Shown: positions 9,201 through 18,949, counted from the stretch's first letter. The stretch: DNA of 64,000 bases from Brumimicrobium sp033722555 (GCA_033722555.1 JAWVYS010000005.1:1-64000); one strand, 5' to 3'. Notes: generated from the letters alone by a model not told the origin. Made by a program: numbers and translations.

Positions 9201-9226
9201 TTCGATATGCGTTATTTTGCATCGAA
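9201..9226. promoter_or_regulatory. Inverted repeat, candidate LysR operator
   Basis: Perfect 6-bp arms TTCGAT and ATCGAA are separated by 14 bp. Inside is a second, offset symmetry ATGC-N8-GCAT. The site lies in the LysR/dabB intergenic gap, 28 bp before dabB. LysR proteins bind imperfect inverted repeats of this kind; that this one is used is inference. Confidence 0.5.
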
Positions 9227-9254
9227 AAATTTTTGCTTATAAAAAAACGACTGG

Positions 9255-10817
9255 ATGAAACTGATATTATTGCTTACATTCCTACCCACTTTTGCCTTTC
9301 TAATAACGGGTATGTTCTCCGGATATCTGAAAAGTAAGAAGGTAATAAATCTTTCCCTCTTTTCTGCTGTTCTCAGTATCGTTATCGCTCTTGGCGCAAG
9401 TGTTTATGTTTACCTCAACGAAGTCACAACCATTTACCTGTTTTCTCACCAAGAGTTGGGATTTACGTTTAGGCTAGACGCCTTGAGTCTTGTATTTTAT
9501 ACAATGATAGCCCTACTGAGTTTTATCATTGTTCGCTACAGCGCCACCTACCTGGAAGGAGATGAAAATCAGGGTAGGTTTATTGGAAGGTTCGCTTCAA
9601 CGATTGCTTCTGTTCAGTTGTTTGTTATTTCAGGCAATCTTTTCATCCTTTTTATATCGTGGGTTTTTACAAGCCTGTTTCTACACCGTCTTCTCACGTT
9701 TTACGGTGACAGACCGAGAGCGCGAACCGCGGCACGAAAGAAATTCATAGTCGGCCGTATCGGTGATTTTTTTCTTTTGATCAGTTTTACATTCATTTAT
9801 CTTCAATACGGCACCGGCGATCTCGGAATTATTTTTAGTGAGATTGCTCAATCCTCAAGCGCCAATATGCCTTCTGCACTGCAAACCTCCGCTGTATTTT
9901 TGGTTTTGGCTGCCTTCTTTAAATCTGCTCAGTTCCCCTCTCACGGCTGGCTGGTGGAAGTAATGGAAACACCAACCCCCGTTTCAGCCCTGCTGCATGC
10001 AGGACTTCTCAACGCAGGTCCTTTCATTGTCATGCGATTTTCTTTACTGATGAATCACAGTATTGCCGCCTCAGAAATGTTACTAATTGTCGGTGGTTTT
10101 ACTGCACTTTTTGCTTCGATTGTCTTTATGACCCAGCCCGCAATAAAAACTTCACTCGGTTATTCGAGTGTGGCTCACATGGGATTTAGTTTTTTCATTT
10201 GTGGAACAGGTGCTTATTCTGCGGCTGTACTTCATATCGTTGCGCACTCCTTTTACAAAGGGCACGCTTTTCTTTCATCCGGAAGTGTGGTTGATATTAT
10301 TCGAGCCAAGAGAATTTCACTACCCAACCGGCTCACCAGTCCTTTACGCATTTCAATAGGTATTTTTCTCACGCTGGCTTTGTATTTCGCGGTCGCTTAT
10401 CTCTTCAACCCTGATCTTTCGAATAATTTTTCCCTGCTCGCAGTAGGCCTTGTAATAATAATGGGCTTGGCCCAGTTTCTTATACCGATAATTGACTCCA
10501 AGCCTAAAAAAACTACCGTTTTGATTGCAAGCTTTTTAGGAGTAATGGTTTCTTTCGCATTTTTCGGTTTTGAAGGTCTATTCGATTTTGTACTGAATGA
10601 CCAGTTACCGCACTCAGTGATTTTATCCACCCTTCAGATCGTTACGATCAGCATCCTTCTCTTAATCTTCGGAAGTGCGGTAATTGTACAACTGTTTTAT
10701 CCAAATTATTTCGTTGGTACTACTTCATCTTCTATAGGAGTTCATTTAAGAAACGGATTTTACATTAACACTCATTTCGATAAGCTGATAGGTGCTTACA
10801 AAGTGAGAACAGAATAA
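9255..10817 (+). CDS. dabB: DAB inorganic carbon uptake, membrane subunit DabB
   Basis: A 520-residue integral membrane protein of the proton-translocating NuoL/MrpA family with about 13-14 hydrophobic helices. Conserved elements include TPTPVSALLHAGLLNAGP near residue 240 and HIVAHSFYKGHAFLSSG near 328, which hold the His and Lys of the ion path. NuoL homologues placed directly before a DUF2309 gene form the DAB system, in which DabB is thought to supply ion-motive force to DabA. No other complex I or Mrp genes are nearby, which supports this assignment. A gap of 47 bp separates it from dabA. Confidence 0.9.
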   Translation: MKLILLLTFLPTFAFLITGMFSGYLKSKKVINLSLFSAVLSIVIALGASVYVYLNEVTTIYLFSHQELGFTFRLDALSLVFYTMIALLSFIIVRYSATYLEGDENQGRFIGRFASTIASVQLFVISGNLFILFISWVFTSLFLHRLLTFYGDRPRARTAARKKFIVGRIGDFFLLISFTFIYLQYGTGDLGIIFSEIAQSSSANMPSALQTSAVFLVLAAFFKSAQFPSHGWLVEVMETPTPVSALLHAGLLNAGPFIVMRFSLLMNHSIAASEMLLIVGGFTALFASIVFMTQPAIKTSLGYSSVAHMGFSFFICGTGAYSAAVLHIVAHSFYKGHAFLSSGSVVDIIRAKRISLPNRLTSPLRISIGIFLTLALYFAVAYLFNPDLSNNFSLLAVGLVIIMGLAQFLIPIIDSKPKKTTVLIASFLGVMVSFAFFGFEGLFDFVLNDQLPHSVILSTLQIVTISILLLIFGSAVIVQLFYPNYFVGTTSSSIGVHLRNGFYINTHFDKLIGAYKVRTE

Positions 10818-10864
10818 CGATGATTGATCTATTCGGTTTAAAACAGATTTGAATTTAAAAAAGA

Positions 10865-13381
10865 ATGGTAAATACAAGAGAAAATATAGGTGTAAATACA
10901 GAGCAACTTGTTAAGCACACTGTTGAGAAAATAGCTCCTCTGTGGACGCTTGAGAATTTTATAGCGGTAAATCCTTACTGGGGTAAATCCGATAATTCTT
11001 TTGAGGAAGCCGCCAAGTACTATAATAAACTGAACAGTACGCAACTTACAATGCCGCTTTCTTTCTATATGACCGCCATTGATGAAGGAGTCATTAAGAA
11101 GGTGGATGTTGAGAAAGCGCTTGAGCAATCAGGATTGGATAAACTTTCAGCACGTGAATTCTTGAACATTGCTCACAGTAATAATAAAAATAAAAAGGCG
11201 GTACAGCAAAACATCCAGATAGCAGCTGACTGCGCCGAAAAGGTGAGTGGAATTGACTGGAGTGCAGTAATGACAGACTGTATAACTTCCTGGGCATCCA
11301 GTTATTTTGACAAAGGAGTGGCGAACTGGAATACGGTGGAAAGATCAGGGAGCCTATTTCATTCTTGGCGTAAAGACGCTATTCACGACAAAAAGCCTAA
11401 AATCTTAGGTTTGAAGAAATTTAATTCAACGGTTAAATCATTGCCTGATGACGCAATTGAATCAATTGATTTCTGTTTAAAAGAATTGGCTCCCAAGAAC
11501 GCAACTTTGGAGGTTTATTTACATGCACTTTTATCAAGGGTAGGAGGCTGGGCAGCCTACACTGCCGGTTTGGACTGGGAAGCAAATTTATACGGTGGAA
11601 ATCATGCTCAGTTAACTGATTTTCTAGCGGTTCTTCTGGCATGGGAACTTAGTTTGCAGAATTCATATGAGGATCAGAGTTTTGAGATTTTCTGGGAAAT
11701 GAGCCAGGTGAATAATCTTGAAATTATTTCTGATTTTAAAAACGACGAAAGCATAGATCATCGATTGATTTTACAAAACGCGTATGATCTGGCCAACCAG
11801 CGTGAACTGATTGTAAAATTGAATTCCGCTGATTCCGAAACTTCAAAACCTGCAGAAATTCGACCTGTTTTACAGGCTATATTTTGTATTGATGTTAGGT
11901 CGGAGGTTTATAGAAGAAACCTGGAATCGCTTTCGCCGAAAATCGAGACCATGGGTTTTGCCGGATTTTTTGCCTTCCCTATTCACTTTATACCCTTAGG
12001 GCATGAAACAGGCAGAAATCAGTGCCCGGCTTTGATCCCTTCCGGAGCGGCCGTAAAGGAAGTTATTAGAGATGAAAAAGAACACAAAAAAGCTGTACGT
12101 TTCCGTCAGATCCGGGCACATTTGTTCAGTGCATGGAAATCTTTCCGCCACAGTGCAGTTGCTTGTTTCGGATTTGTGAGTCCTATGGGATTGACCTTTC
12201 TTCCAAAACTGTTTTCCGATAGTTTTGGAATCACCAGGCCGGTACCTGAGCCTCAGGAGAGAGGACTTTCTAAGAAAAATATTGCAAATTCAACCGTAAG
12301 TTTAAAGAAAGAAAAGCACAACGGACTTGATTCAGGGTTCTCTCCGGAAGATCAGGTGAAACTTGCAATGAATGCACTCCGAGCAATGTCACTAACCAAG
12401 GATTTTGGAAAGTTCGTACTTATTACCGGTCACGGTTCTACATCTACCAACAACCCTCATGCAACCGGCTATGACTGTGGAGCTTGTGGGGGAAATACCG
12501 GCGAGGCAAATGCAAAGGTAGCAGCAGAAGTACTAAATAATTCTGAGGTGAGACAAAGTCTGAGAAATGGAGGAATCTTTATTCCGGAGGATACGGTTTT
12601 TCTTGCAGCAGAACATAATACTACAACCGATGAGGTGAAAATATTCAATCTTTTCGACGTTCCAGAATCCCTTCAAGAGGAATATAAGGAGGTTACAGGA
12701 TGGCTTGAAAGTGCCGGACGGAATACCCGATCAGAACGAGCCTTGAGGTTTGCTATTTCACAAAAGAAAGACGCGAGTAAAATCGGTAATTCTGTAGTTG
12801 CGCGAAGCAGAGACTGGGCTCAGACTCGTCCGGAGTGGGGGCTTGCAGGATGTAATACCTTCGTGGTTGCTCCGAGGAACAGAACGAAAAGAATAGACCT
12901 GAAAGGTAAATCTTTCCTCCACTCATATAACTGGAGAGAAGATAATGAATTTAAAGTACTTGAACTTATTATGACGGCACCAATGGTTGTAACCAACTGG
13001 ATCAATATGCAGTATTTCGCCTCCACGGTTGACAATAAAAAGTTCGGTTCAGGAAATAAAACACTGCACAATGTGGCCGGAGGAATTGGTGTGTTGGAAG
13101 GAGTTGCCGGAGATTTACGATCTGGATTACCACTACAGGCTATTCATGATGGAGAGAAATGGCAGCATTTACCTCACAGACTGAATGTTGTGATAGAAGC
13201 ACCTGTGGAAGCCATCAATGAAATCCTTGAAAAGCATAAGACCGTTAGGGAACTCTGTGACAACAAATGGCTTTTTCTGATGATTATGGATAGTGATGGA
13301 AAGGTATCAAAGATATACGACAGGGATCTGATCTGGGAGGAGTTGAATGAAGAGATATTCGCAGAAAGAATTATGATCTGA
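10865..13381 (+). CDS. dabA: DAB inorganic carbon uptake, DabA (DUF2309)
   Basis: An 838-residue DUF2309/UPF0753 protein. The beta-carbonic-anhydrase-like zinc site is intact: C341 and D343 in FCIDVRSEVYRR, H523 in TGHGSTSTNNPH and C538 in YDCGACGG. These correspond to the four residues known in Halothiobacillus DabA. The protein is thought to hydrate CO2 to bicarbonate in one direction at the membrane, driven by DabB. Length and motif order are normal. It is probably cotranscribed with dabB, and the DUF6671 gene starts 4 bp after its stop. Confidence 0.95.
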   Translation: MVNTRENIGVNTEQLVKHTVEKIAPLWTLENFIAVNPYWGKSDNSFEEAAKYYNKLNSTQLTMPLSFYMTAIDEGVIKKVDVEKALEQSGLDKLSAREFLNIAHSNNKNKKAVQQNIQIAADCAEKVSGIDWSAVMTDCITSWASSYFDKGVANWNTVERSGSLFHSWRKDAIHDKKPKILGLKKFNSTVKSLPDDAIESIDFCLKELAPKNATLEVYLHALLSRVGGWAAYTAGLDWEANLYGGNHAQLTDFLAVLLAWELSLQNSYEDQSFEIFWEMSQVNNLEIISDFKNDESIDHRLILQNAYDLANQRELIVKLNSADSETSKPAEIRPVLQAIFCIDVRSEVYRRNLESLSPKIETMGFAGFFAFPIHFIPLGHETGRNQCPALIPSGAAVKEVIRDEKEHKKAVRFRQIRAHLFSAWKSFRHSAVACFGFVSPMGLTFLPKLFSDSFGITRPVPEPQERGLSKKNIANSTVSLKKEKHNGLDSGFSPEDQVKLAMNALRAMSLTKDFGKFVLITGHGSTSTNNPHATGYDCGACGGNTGEANAKVAAEVLNNSEVRQSLRNGGIFIPEDTVFLAAEHNTTTDEVKIFNLFDVPESLQEEYKEVTGWLESAGRNTRSERALRFAISQKKDASKIGNSVVARSRDWAQTRPEWGLAGCNTFVVAPRNRTKRIDLKGKSFLHSYNWREDNEFKVLELIMTAPMVVTNWINMQYFASTVDNKKFGSGNKTLHNVAGGIGVLEGVAGDLRSGLPLQAIHDGEKWQHLPHRLNVVIEAPVEAINEILEKHKTVRELCDNKWLFLMIMDSDGKVSKIYDRDLIWEELNEEIFAERIMI

Positions 13382-13385
13382 AAAT

Positions 13386-14234
13386 ATGGGGCTTGAAATT
13401 TTCAAAGGTCGAAAACTGGTGATAGCAACAATGCACGGAAAAGAAAAAATAATTGCACCTATACTGGAAAGTGCCTTAGGGGTCATCTGCCACGTTCCTC
13501 AGGGATTTGACACGGATCGCTTCGGGACTTTCTCCGGTGAGATCCCCAGGAAAAAGGACCCCGTGGAAATTGCGCGGGAAAAATGCCTGGCTGCAATGAA
13601 TCTGACAGGATCGGATCTCGCGATTGCAAGTGAAGGATCTTTCGGTCCCCATCCATCGTATTTTTTCGCTCCCGCAGACGATGAATGGATCGTGTTGACT
13701 GATAGCATCAATAAGCTTCAGATTTCAGGGCGTAAATTATCGACGGAAACAAATTTTGGGGCAACTCGAATCAATTCCATGGAAGAGGGTTTGGATTTTG
13801 CCGCAAAGCATGGCTTTCCTGCTCACGCCATGATTATTAGAAATGAGGAGGGAGGAATTTCCGATATAGTTAAAAATATTACTGATGAAAACCGGCTCAA
13901 AACTGTTATTGACGATTTTTTGAAAAAATACGGTGAAGCATGGATTGAAACTGATATGCGGGCTATGCATAACCCCACCCGGCAGAGCGTAATTAAAGAA
14001 GCTACAGAGAATCTTATTGAATTGCTTAAGAATTCTTGTCCTTCCTGCGATACTCCCGGTTTTCAGGTGAGCAATATTGAACCAGGTTTACCCTGTGAAA
14101 CTTGCAATATGCCAACCCGATCAACGCTGGCAATGGTATTTCACTGTTCGAAATGCCGCTTTGAAGAACGTAAATTATATCCGCATAAAAAGGAAACAGA
14201 GAGCGCTATGTATTGTGATTTCTGCAATCCGTGA
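13386..14234 (+). CDS. DUF6671 family protein with C-terminal zinc ribbon
   Basis: A 282-residue soluble protein. The N-terminal 200 residues contain TMHGKEKIIAP, FGTFSGEIPR and LAIASEGSFGPHP, which I associate with DUF6671. The C-terminal 60 residues hold four Cys pairs (CPSC, CETC, CSKC, CDFC), probably binding two zinc ions. Function is unknown. It follows dabA by 4 bp, so it is very likely in the dab transcript, which suggests but does not prove a link to carbon uptake. The start at 13386 is supported by this tight spacing. Confidence 0.75.
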   Translation: MGLEIFKGRKLVIATMHGKEKIIAPILESALGVICHVPQGFDTDRFGTFSGEIPRKKDPVEIAREKCLAAMNLTGSDLAIASEGSFGPHPSYFFAPADDEWIVLTDSINKLQISGRKLSTETNFGATRINSMEEGLDFAAKHGFPAHAMIIRNEEGGISDIVKNITDENRLKTVIDDFLKKYGEAWIETDMRAMHNPTRQSVIKEATENLIELLKNSCPSCDTPGFQVSNIEPGLPCETCNMPTRSTLAMVFHCSKCRFEERKLYPHKKETESAMYCDFCNP

Positions 14235-14261
14235 AAAATGAAGTCATTAAATGATTGAATT

Positions 14262-14528
14262 ATGGCAAAAAGAGAAAAGAATAAATTAGAGATCAGCAAG
14301 GCAATTCTGATAGAGAATTATATCAGACAGATCGATCAGAAAATCAATGCCCTGAAATTGGAATACCTGACATTGTGGGAGAAAAATCACAATTTCGACT
14401 CAAGTAAAATCGATAAAGAAATAGCGTCTCTTGAGGACGAAAGAGATAGGGTGAATAAACTTTTAGAGCAAGGAGCCCGAGAGGAAAAAATATCCCTCGA
14501 TCTAAAATCTTTTATACAAGCCTCTTAA
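14262..14528 (+). CDS. Small charged coiled-coil protein, 88 aa
   Basis: A highly charged, mostly helical 88-residue protein with no signal or membrane segment. Residues 15-75 alternate hydrophobic and charged positions in a way that suggests a coiled coil (IRQIDQKINALKLEYLTLWE). It lies 27 bp after the DUF6671 gene on the same strand and may be the last gene of the dab operon. I do not recognise a family. Confidence 0.55.
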   Translation: MAKREKNKLEISKAILIENYIRQIDQKINALKLEYLTLWEKNHNFDSSKIDKEIASLEDERDRVNKLLEQGAREEKISLDLKSFIQAS

Positions 14529-14669
14529 TCAGGGAGTATGTCTTAAGGTAGACGGTTGGATTTGATTCATTTCCTGCATTGATCAATACCAATTAAAATA
14601 AGCTTAACTTTACTGCCATATAGAGGACTTAATAGATTTGTTCTCGAAGAATAAATTTTAAGTACATAT

Positions 14670-15914
14670 ATGACATTTAAAGAATTAAACCTGTCATCAG
14701 AGCTATTAAAAGCACTCGATGAAACAGGTTACACCACACCAACCCCTATTCAAGCACAAGCAATTCCGGTAGTTTTAGAAGGTAAAGATGTTTTGGGCTG
14801 TGCCCAGACAGGAACAGGAAAAACTGCAGCGTTTGTAATTCCTATGCTGGAGCAAATTGCAGGCAGTAAAAATCCTGACAGTAAAAGAAAAGTCCGTGGA
14901 CTGATCGTAACACCCACCCGTGAGTTAGCAATCCAGATTGGAGAGAACTTCCGTGAATACGGAAAATACACGAAGATAAACTGTACCGTAATTTTTGGTG
15001 GAGTAAAACAGGGAAAACAAACCGCGTCACTGAAAAATGGTGTTGACGTAATTGTGGCTACACCCGGAAGACTTCTCGACTTGATGCAGCAGGGATTTAT
15101 TTCATTAAAGGATATTGAGCACTTCGTTTTAGACGAAGCAGACAGGATGCTGGACATGGGGTTCATTCACGATGTAAAGAAAATACTCAAACATTTACCC
15201 CAAAAAAGACAGTCATTGTTTTTCTCTGCGACTATGTCTCCCGAGATCATCAAATTATCCAACGAGATTTTAGATCGACCCATAGAAATTGCTGTAACTC
15301 CAAAGTCATCCACGGCCGAGATCATCAATCAGTCGATTTACTTTGTGGACAAAGGAAATAAAAACCAATTACTTATCCATTTACTGGAAGATCCTAAGCT
15401 AACCAGTGTCCTGGTTTTTACGAGGACCAAGCACGGCGCAGATAAGGTAGTAAAGGTTTTGAATAAGAGCAACATAAAAGCTGCTGCCATTCATGGGAAC
15501 AAATCTCAAAATGCCCGTCAAAAGGCGCTGGGAGATTTTAAAGACCAGAAAATTCGCGTGTTAGTTGCAACGGATATCGCCGCTCGCGGAATTGATATCG
15601 ATGAACTTGCATATGTAATCAATTATGAATTACCAAACGTAGCCGAAAGTTATGTTCACCGTATCGGAAGGACAGGAAGAGCAGGTTCTGCAGGAACTGC
15701 GATTGCCTTTTGTGATGCAACGGAAATACCTTATCTAAAAGACATTGAAAAACTCATCAAACAGAAGATTACCGTTATAGATGGACATCCCTATCCAATG
15801 GTTGAGTTAGATGCAAAAATTCCACCCAAACAGCCGCGACCTCCACGTAGGAATAATAACCAGGGGCATAAAGGAAACAGATCGGGACATAATAAAGGAA
15901 ATTCTAAAAGATGA
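14670..15914 (+). CDS. rhlE: DEAD-box RNA helicase, RhlE type
   Basis: A 414-residue ATP-dependent RNA helicase. Visible motifs: Q motif (GYTTPTPIQAQAIP), motif I AQTGTGKT, PTRELAIQ, motif II DEAD within VLDEADRMLDMGF, motif III SAT, and motif VI HRIGRTGRAG. A short basic tail rich in Pro, Arg, Asn and Gly follows residue 385 and probably binds RNA. This architecture fits RhlE helicases acting in ribosome assembly or mRNA turnover. Stands alone between gaps of about 140 and 178 bp. Confidence 0.93.
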   Translation: MTFKELNLSSELLKALDETGYTTPTPIQAQAIPVVLEGKDVLGCAQTGTGKTAAFVIPMLEQIAGSKNPDSKRKVRGLIVTPTRELAIQIGENFREYGKYTKINCTVIFGGVKQGKQTASLKNGVDVIVATPGRLLDLMQQGFISLKDIEHFVLDEADRMLDMGFIHDVKKILKHLPQKRQSLFFSATMSPEIIKLSNEILDRPIEIAVTPKSSTAEIINQSIYFVDKGNKNQLLIHLLEDPKLTSVLVFTRTKHGADKVVKVLNKSNIKAAAIHGNKSQNARQKALGDFKDQKIRVLVATDIAARGIDIDELAYVINYELPNVAESYVHRIGRTGRAGSAGTAIAFCDATEIPYLKDIEKLIKQKITVIDGHPYPMVELDAKIPPKQPRPPRRNNNQGHKGNRSGHNKGNSKR

Positions 15915-16080
15915 CCTGTTCTTCAAGCATGAAATAATTACCTCAGCGAGCTGTTCCATCCAAGGCAGAAGGAGCTGATAAGCAGAAAAGCATTTTCTTT
16001 TCAAAATTTAACGTATCGTTATACAGTTTATCCCGTTAATAAGTATAAGGTTCTGTTTTAAAAAAGGGACTTTTCTGTCT

Positions 16081-16088
16081 TAATTTTG
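16081..16088 (+). promoter_or_regulatory. -7 element (TAATTTTG) 4 bp from an ATG; leaderless mRNA expected
   Basis: TAATTTTG is followed by TAGC and then the ATG at 16093. With a normal start distance, transcription would begin at or within a few bases of the start codon. Confidence 0.55.
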
Positions 16089-16092
16089 TAGC

Positions 16093-18759
16093 ATGTGGTG
16101 GAGGAAAATACTGAAGATCTTGAAATGGCTTACGGGAATAACCGTAGGCCTTATGCTTCTTTTATCCGCCTTACTGCTTATTTTCAAAGACGACATCAAA
16201 TCTTTTGCGCTTGATGAGATAAACAAACATCTGAACAAGAGAGTCCATATCGGATACATTGACGTTGGAATTTGGAATACCTTTCCCGACATGGCTTTGG
16301 ATTTCGATGATGTCCTGGTTTACAGCAAATTCGATACCTTACAAACCGTTGACACTGCATTTTACAGTAAAAAAATGCGATTAAGGTTTAATCCGCTGGA
16401 TTTTTTTGACGGAAATTATTCGATAAGTACGATAGACATTGAAGAAGCTCAATTGCATTTGACGATCCTGGAAGACGGTCGGGTCAATTATGATTTCTTG
16501 AAGGAATCAGAGGACAGTGTTTCTACAGGTTTTCAGTTTAAACTTGAAGAAATTAATGTGAGCCATACGGATTTTTCCTATGTCAACGAAGCCACGGATC
16601 AAAGTTACCGTGCCTTTGTCAGTGAACTGGCACTCCAAGGTTCATTCAGTGAAAAACAGTTCACGATGCAAGCCATATCGGATTTGAATATTAAATCCAT
16701 ACAAAACAAGTCGGTTGTATTGTTAAGTGACAAAAAAGCTACCTGCAGCATAGCAATAAGCATGGATCAGATCAACAATATTTTTGAGATTAAATCTGCG
16801 GATCTGAATATCAACAAACTTCCTTTTCAGATCAGAGGAAAAGTAAGCGCCGACAGTCTTGATTTCTATTTGGGTGCCAAAGGACTAAATTTAGCAGAGG
16901 TAGCGACTAATTTTACGTTCAAAGAACTGGATGTTGTGGAGCAGATGAATGGAGGAGGAGATGTTATGTTTGACCTCCATGTTGAGGGTCCTTTACTGAA
17001 TACGGTTTCACCTGCTATCGATGCCGAATTCACAATTGAAAACGGAAAGTTAGCTGATAAAGGTTTTATACTGACTCAGATAGCGGCACACGGCTATTAT
17101 ACCAATGGTGTGCGGAGTGGAACAGAAGAACTCCGTATTGAAAACCTTAATTTTCATTCGCTGAATAAAACTTTCCGGGGAGAAGTACGGGTTACAGATT
17201 TCGCCCGTCCGAGACTAAAGGGAAAGGCAAGTGGAGTGGTTGATCTGAAAGCGGCACATCGTTTACTTGGTCCGTTCGGAATGAATCAACTGAGCGGTAA
17301 TATAGTTTTAAACGGTAATTTTGATATGCGTTTCAATAATCCACAGATAGACCCTAAGGATATTGAGATTTATGATCTGAGAAGCACCCTGAGTGTAAAC
17401 AATATTAATGCTCAGTTTCAAAAGGATCCCCGCCTGTTTTTTATTCCGAATGGAGAGATTACTCTTAGAAATCAGTTCGCCGGATTTACTGATCTTACCT
17501 TCGAAACAGGTAATTCTTCGTTGATGATGGATGGAAGTTTAAACAATATTGCAGACTATCTTGACGGCAAAGCACCCTTGATTGTGGATGCAACTATTGA
17601 AAGTAATTCACTGATTCTTGAAGATCTATCCGGAAAAGGAGGAGATGATGTTAAGGGAGGGAAATTTTGGATTCTACCGGACGATATTGAGGGCAAACTG
17701 AACCTTTCATTGCAAGAAGTTAAGTATTCTAATCATAGTTATGAAGCAATAAACTCACAGCTCCTTTTCAGGAAGCACGGGCTCTATTTTCCCTATTTGA
17801 AAGGAAAAACAGCCGGAACGAATGTCTCCGGAAGCCTCACGATAACAGAAGAACGCCCCATGTATCTGATGGTACAGGCTAATTTACGATCAGATAAAGT
17901 AGTTTTTGAACCTCTTTTCAAAGAATGGAATAATTTTGATCAGCAGGTAGTTGCTTCTGAAAATATTAAAGGTTCGGCTGAGGTAAGGTTGGATTTTCTC
18001 GGGCCATTTGACCTTTATGAAGGCAAGGATCTAAAAAATCAGTTTCAAGCAAGGGCTTGGATAAAAATTTCCGACGGTTCATTGAGGAACGTTTCAGCCT
18101 TCAAGGAAATAACCGAAAGCCTGAGGTCTTCAGCAGCTAAATTATTGATATCAACTAAAAAAATAGATGCTTTTGAAAAGAAACTAATGGATCTCAGTTT
18201 TGAAACCCTCGAGAACGAGATTATCATCAATAACGGCGTCATACTGATTCCGGAGATGAAGATAAGGTCCAATGCTCTCGATGTTAATTTATCCGGAACG
18301 CATTCGTTCGAAAACCAGATAGATTATTCCTTTGATTTCAGGTTTAGAGAGATAAAGACGTCTGGTTCGGACAGCGAATTCGGTGAGGTTATTGACGACG
18401 GTACCGGATTCCGTATCTATCTCAGAATGCACGGTAATTTAGAAAATCCGGTCTTTGAGTGGGATAAAGAAGCAATGAAGGCAGACAAAGAGGCTAAGAG
18501 AGAGGAAGCCAAGGAAGATTTTAAAAGTCTACTGAAGTCAGGATTCGGAATAAACCAAAAAGATACGACCATCCAGGAATACAAGAAAGAGTCTCTTCCT
18601 AAAGAAAAGGTCTTGATGGAATTTAATAAAGATAGTATTGAGGAGGAGTTCTCGCCTGAAGAAAAAAAGAAAAGAAAAACCAAACTTCAGCTTCAGATCG
18701 AAAAGTGGAAAGAAGAAAACAAGCGGGAAGAAAAGGATGTTGAGATTGATTTCAACTGA
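16093..18759 (+). CDS. AsmA-like family protein, 888 aa
   Basis: One N-terminal membrane anchor (residues 10-32, WLTGITVGLMLLLSALLL) is followed by a long periplasmic region of repeating beta strands. Such AsmA/TamB-related proteins are thought to bridge the two membranes and move lipids. The start of the mature region (DEINKHLNKRVHIGYIDVG) is typical of the AsmA N-terminal domain. The last 90 residues are very rich in Lys and Glu and probably disordered. The family is common in Bacteroidota; the lipid-transport role is known for relatives and inferred here. Confidence 0.8.
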   Translation: MWWRKILKILKWLTGITVGLMLLLSALLLIFKDDIKSFALDEINKHLNKRVHIGYIDVGIWNTFPDMALDFDDVLVYSKFDTLQTVDTAFYSKKMRLRFNPLDFFDGNYSISTIDIEEAQLHLTILEDGRVNYDFLKESEDSVSTGFQFKLEEINVSHTDFSYVNEATDQSYRAFVSELALQGSFSEKQFTMQAISDLNIKSIQNKSVVLLSDKKATCSIAISMDQINNIFEIKSADLNINKLPFQIRGKVSADSLDFYLGAKGLNLAEVATNFTFKELDVVEQMNGGGDVMFDLHVEGPLLNTVSPAIDAEFTIENGKLADKGFILTQIAAHGYYTNGVRSGTEELRIENLNFHSLNKTFRGEVRVTDFARPRLKGKASGVVDLKAAHRLLGPFGMNQLSGNIVLNGNFDMRFNNPQIDPKDIEIYDLRSTLSVNNINAQFQKDPRLFFIPNGEITLRNQFAGFTDLTFETGNSSLMMDGSLNNIADYLDGKAPLIVDATIESNSLILEDLSGKGGDDVKGGKFWILPDDIEGKLNLSLQEVKYSNHSYEAINSQLLFRKHGLYFPYLKGKTAGTNVSGSLTITEERPMYLMVQANLRSDKVVFEPLFKEWNNFDQQVVASENIKGSAEVRLDFLGPFDLYEGKDLKNQFQARAWIKISDGSLRNVSAFKEITESLRSSAAKLLISTKKIDAFEKKLMDLSFETLENEIIINNGVILIPEMKIRSNALDVNLSGTHSFENQIDYSFDFRFREIKTSGSDSEFGEVIDDGTGFRIYLRMHGNLENPVFEWDKEAMKADKEAKREEAKEDFKSLLKSGFGINQKDTTIQEYKKESLPKEKVLMEFNKDSIEEEFSPEEKKKRKTKLQLQIEKWKEENKREEKDVEIDFN

Positions 18760-18761
18760 TG

Positions 18762-18787
18762 GACATCTCTAAATGACATCTCTAAAT
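18762..18787. repeat. 13-bp tandem duplication
   Basis: GACATCTCTAAAT occurs twice in direct succession immediately after the AsmA-like gene's stop codon. It looks like a recent slippage duplication. Confidence 0.8.
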
Positions 18788-18792
18788 TAGGT

Positions 18793-18922
18793 TTAGCCTC
18801 CTGCAAATCCGGCCAATAATTCGGCTATCGCGAATCCTAAAATAAACAGTGTGCTCAGACTTAGAACCCCGGATAAAATAGCTGACCATCTGATCCATTT
18901 TTTCTTTCTGGAATCGCTTCAT
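18793..18922 (-). pseudogene. Possible frameshifted small membrane protein, about 42 aa
   Basis: On the minus strand an ATG at 18922 opens MKRFQKEK. After a run of six A residues the original frame is unremarkable, but the neighbouring frame encodes a clean membrane segment (WIRWSAILSGVLSLSTLF, then ILGFAIAELLAGFAGG) ending in TAA at 18793. Removing one A from the run would join them into a 42-residue one-helix protein. This could be a decayed gene, programmed slippage at the A-run, a sequencing error, or chance. Confidence 0.3.
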
Positions 18923-18949
18923 TCTTTTTCTGAAACAGATAATATAATA

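Noticed and set aside
9255..10817. NuoL-like protein considered as part of complex I or an Mrp antiporter.
   Set aside because: No other nuo or mrp genes adjoin it, and dabA follows directly.
10820..10852. A 10-codon ORF (MIDLFGLKQI) between dabB and dabA.
   Set aside because: Very short, no ribosome-binding site, and no sign of conservation can be judged; probably chance.
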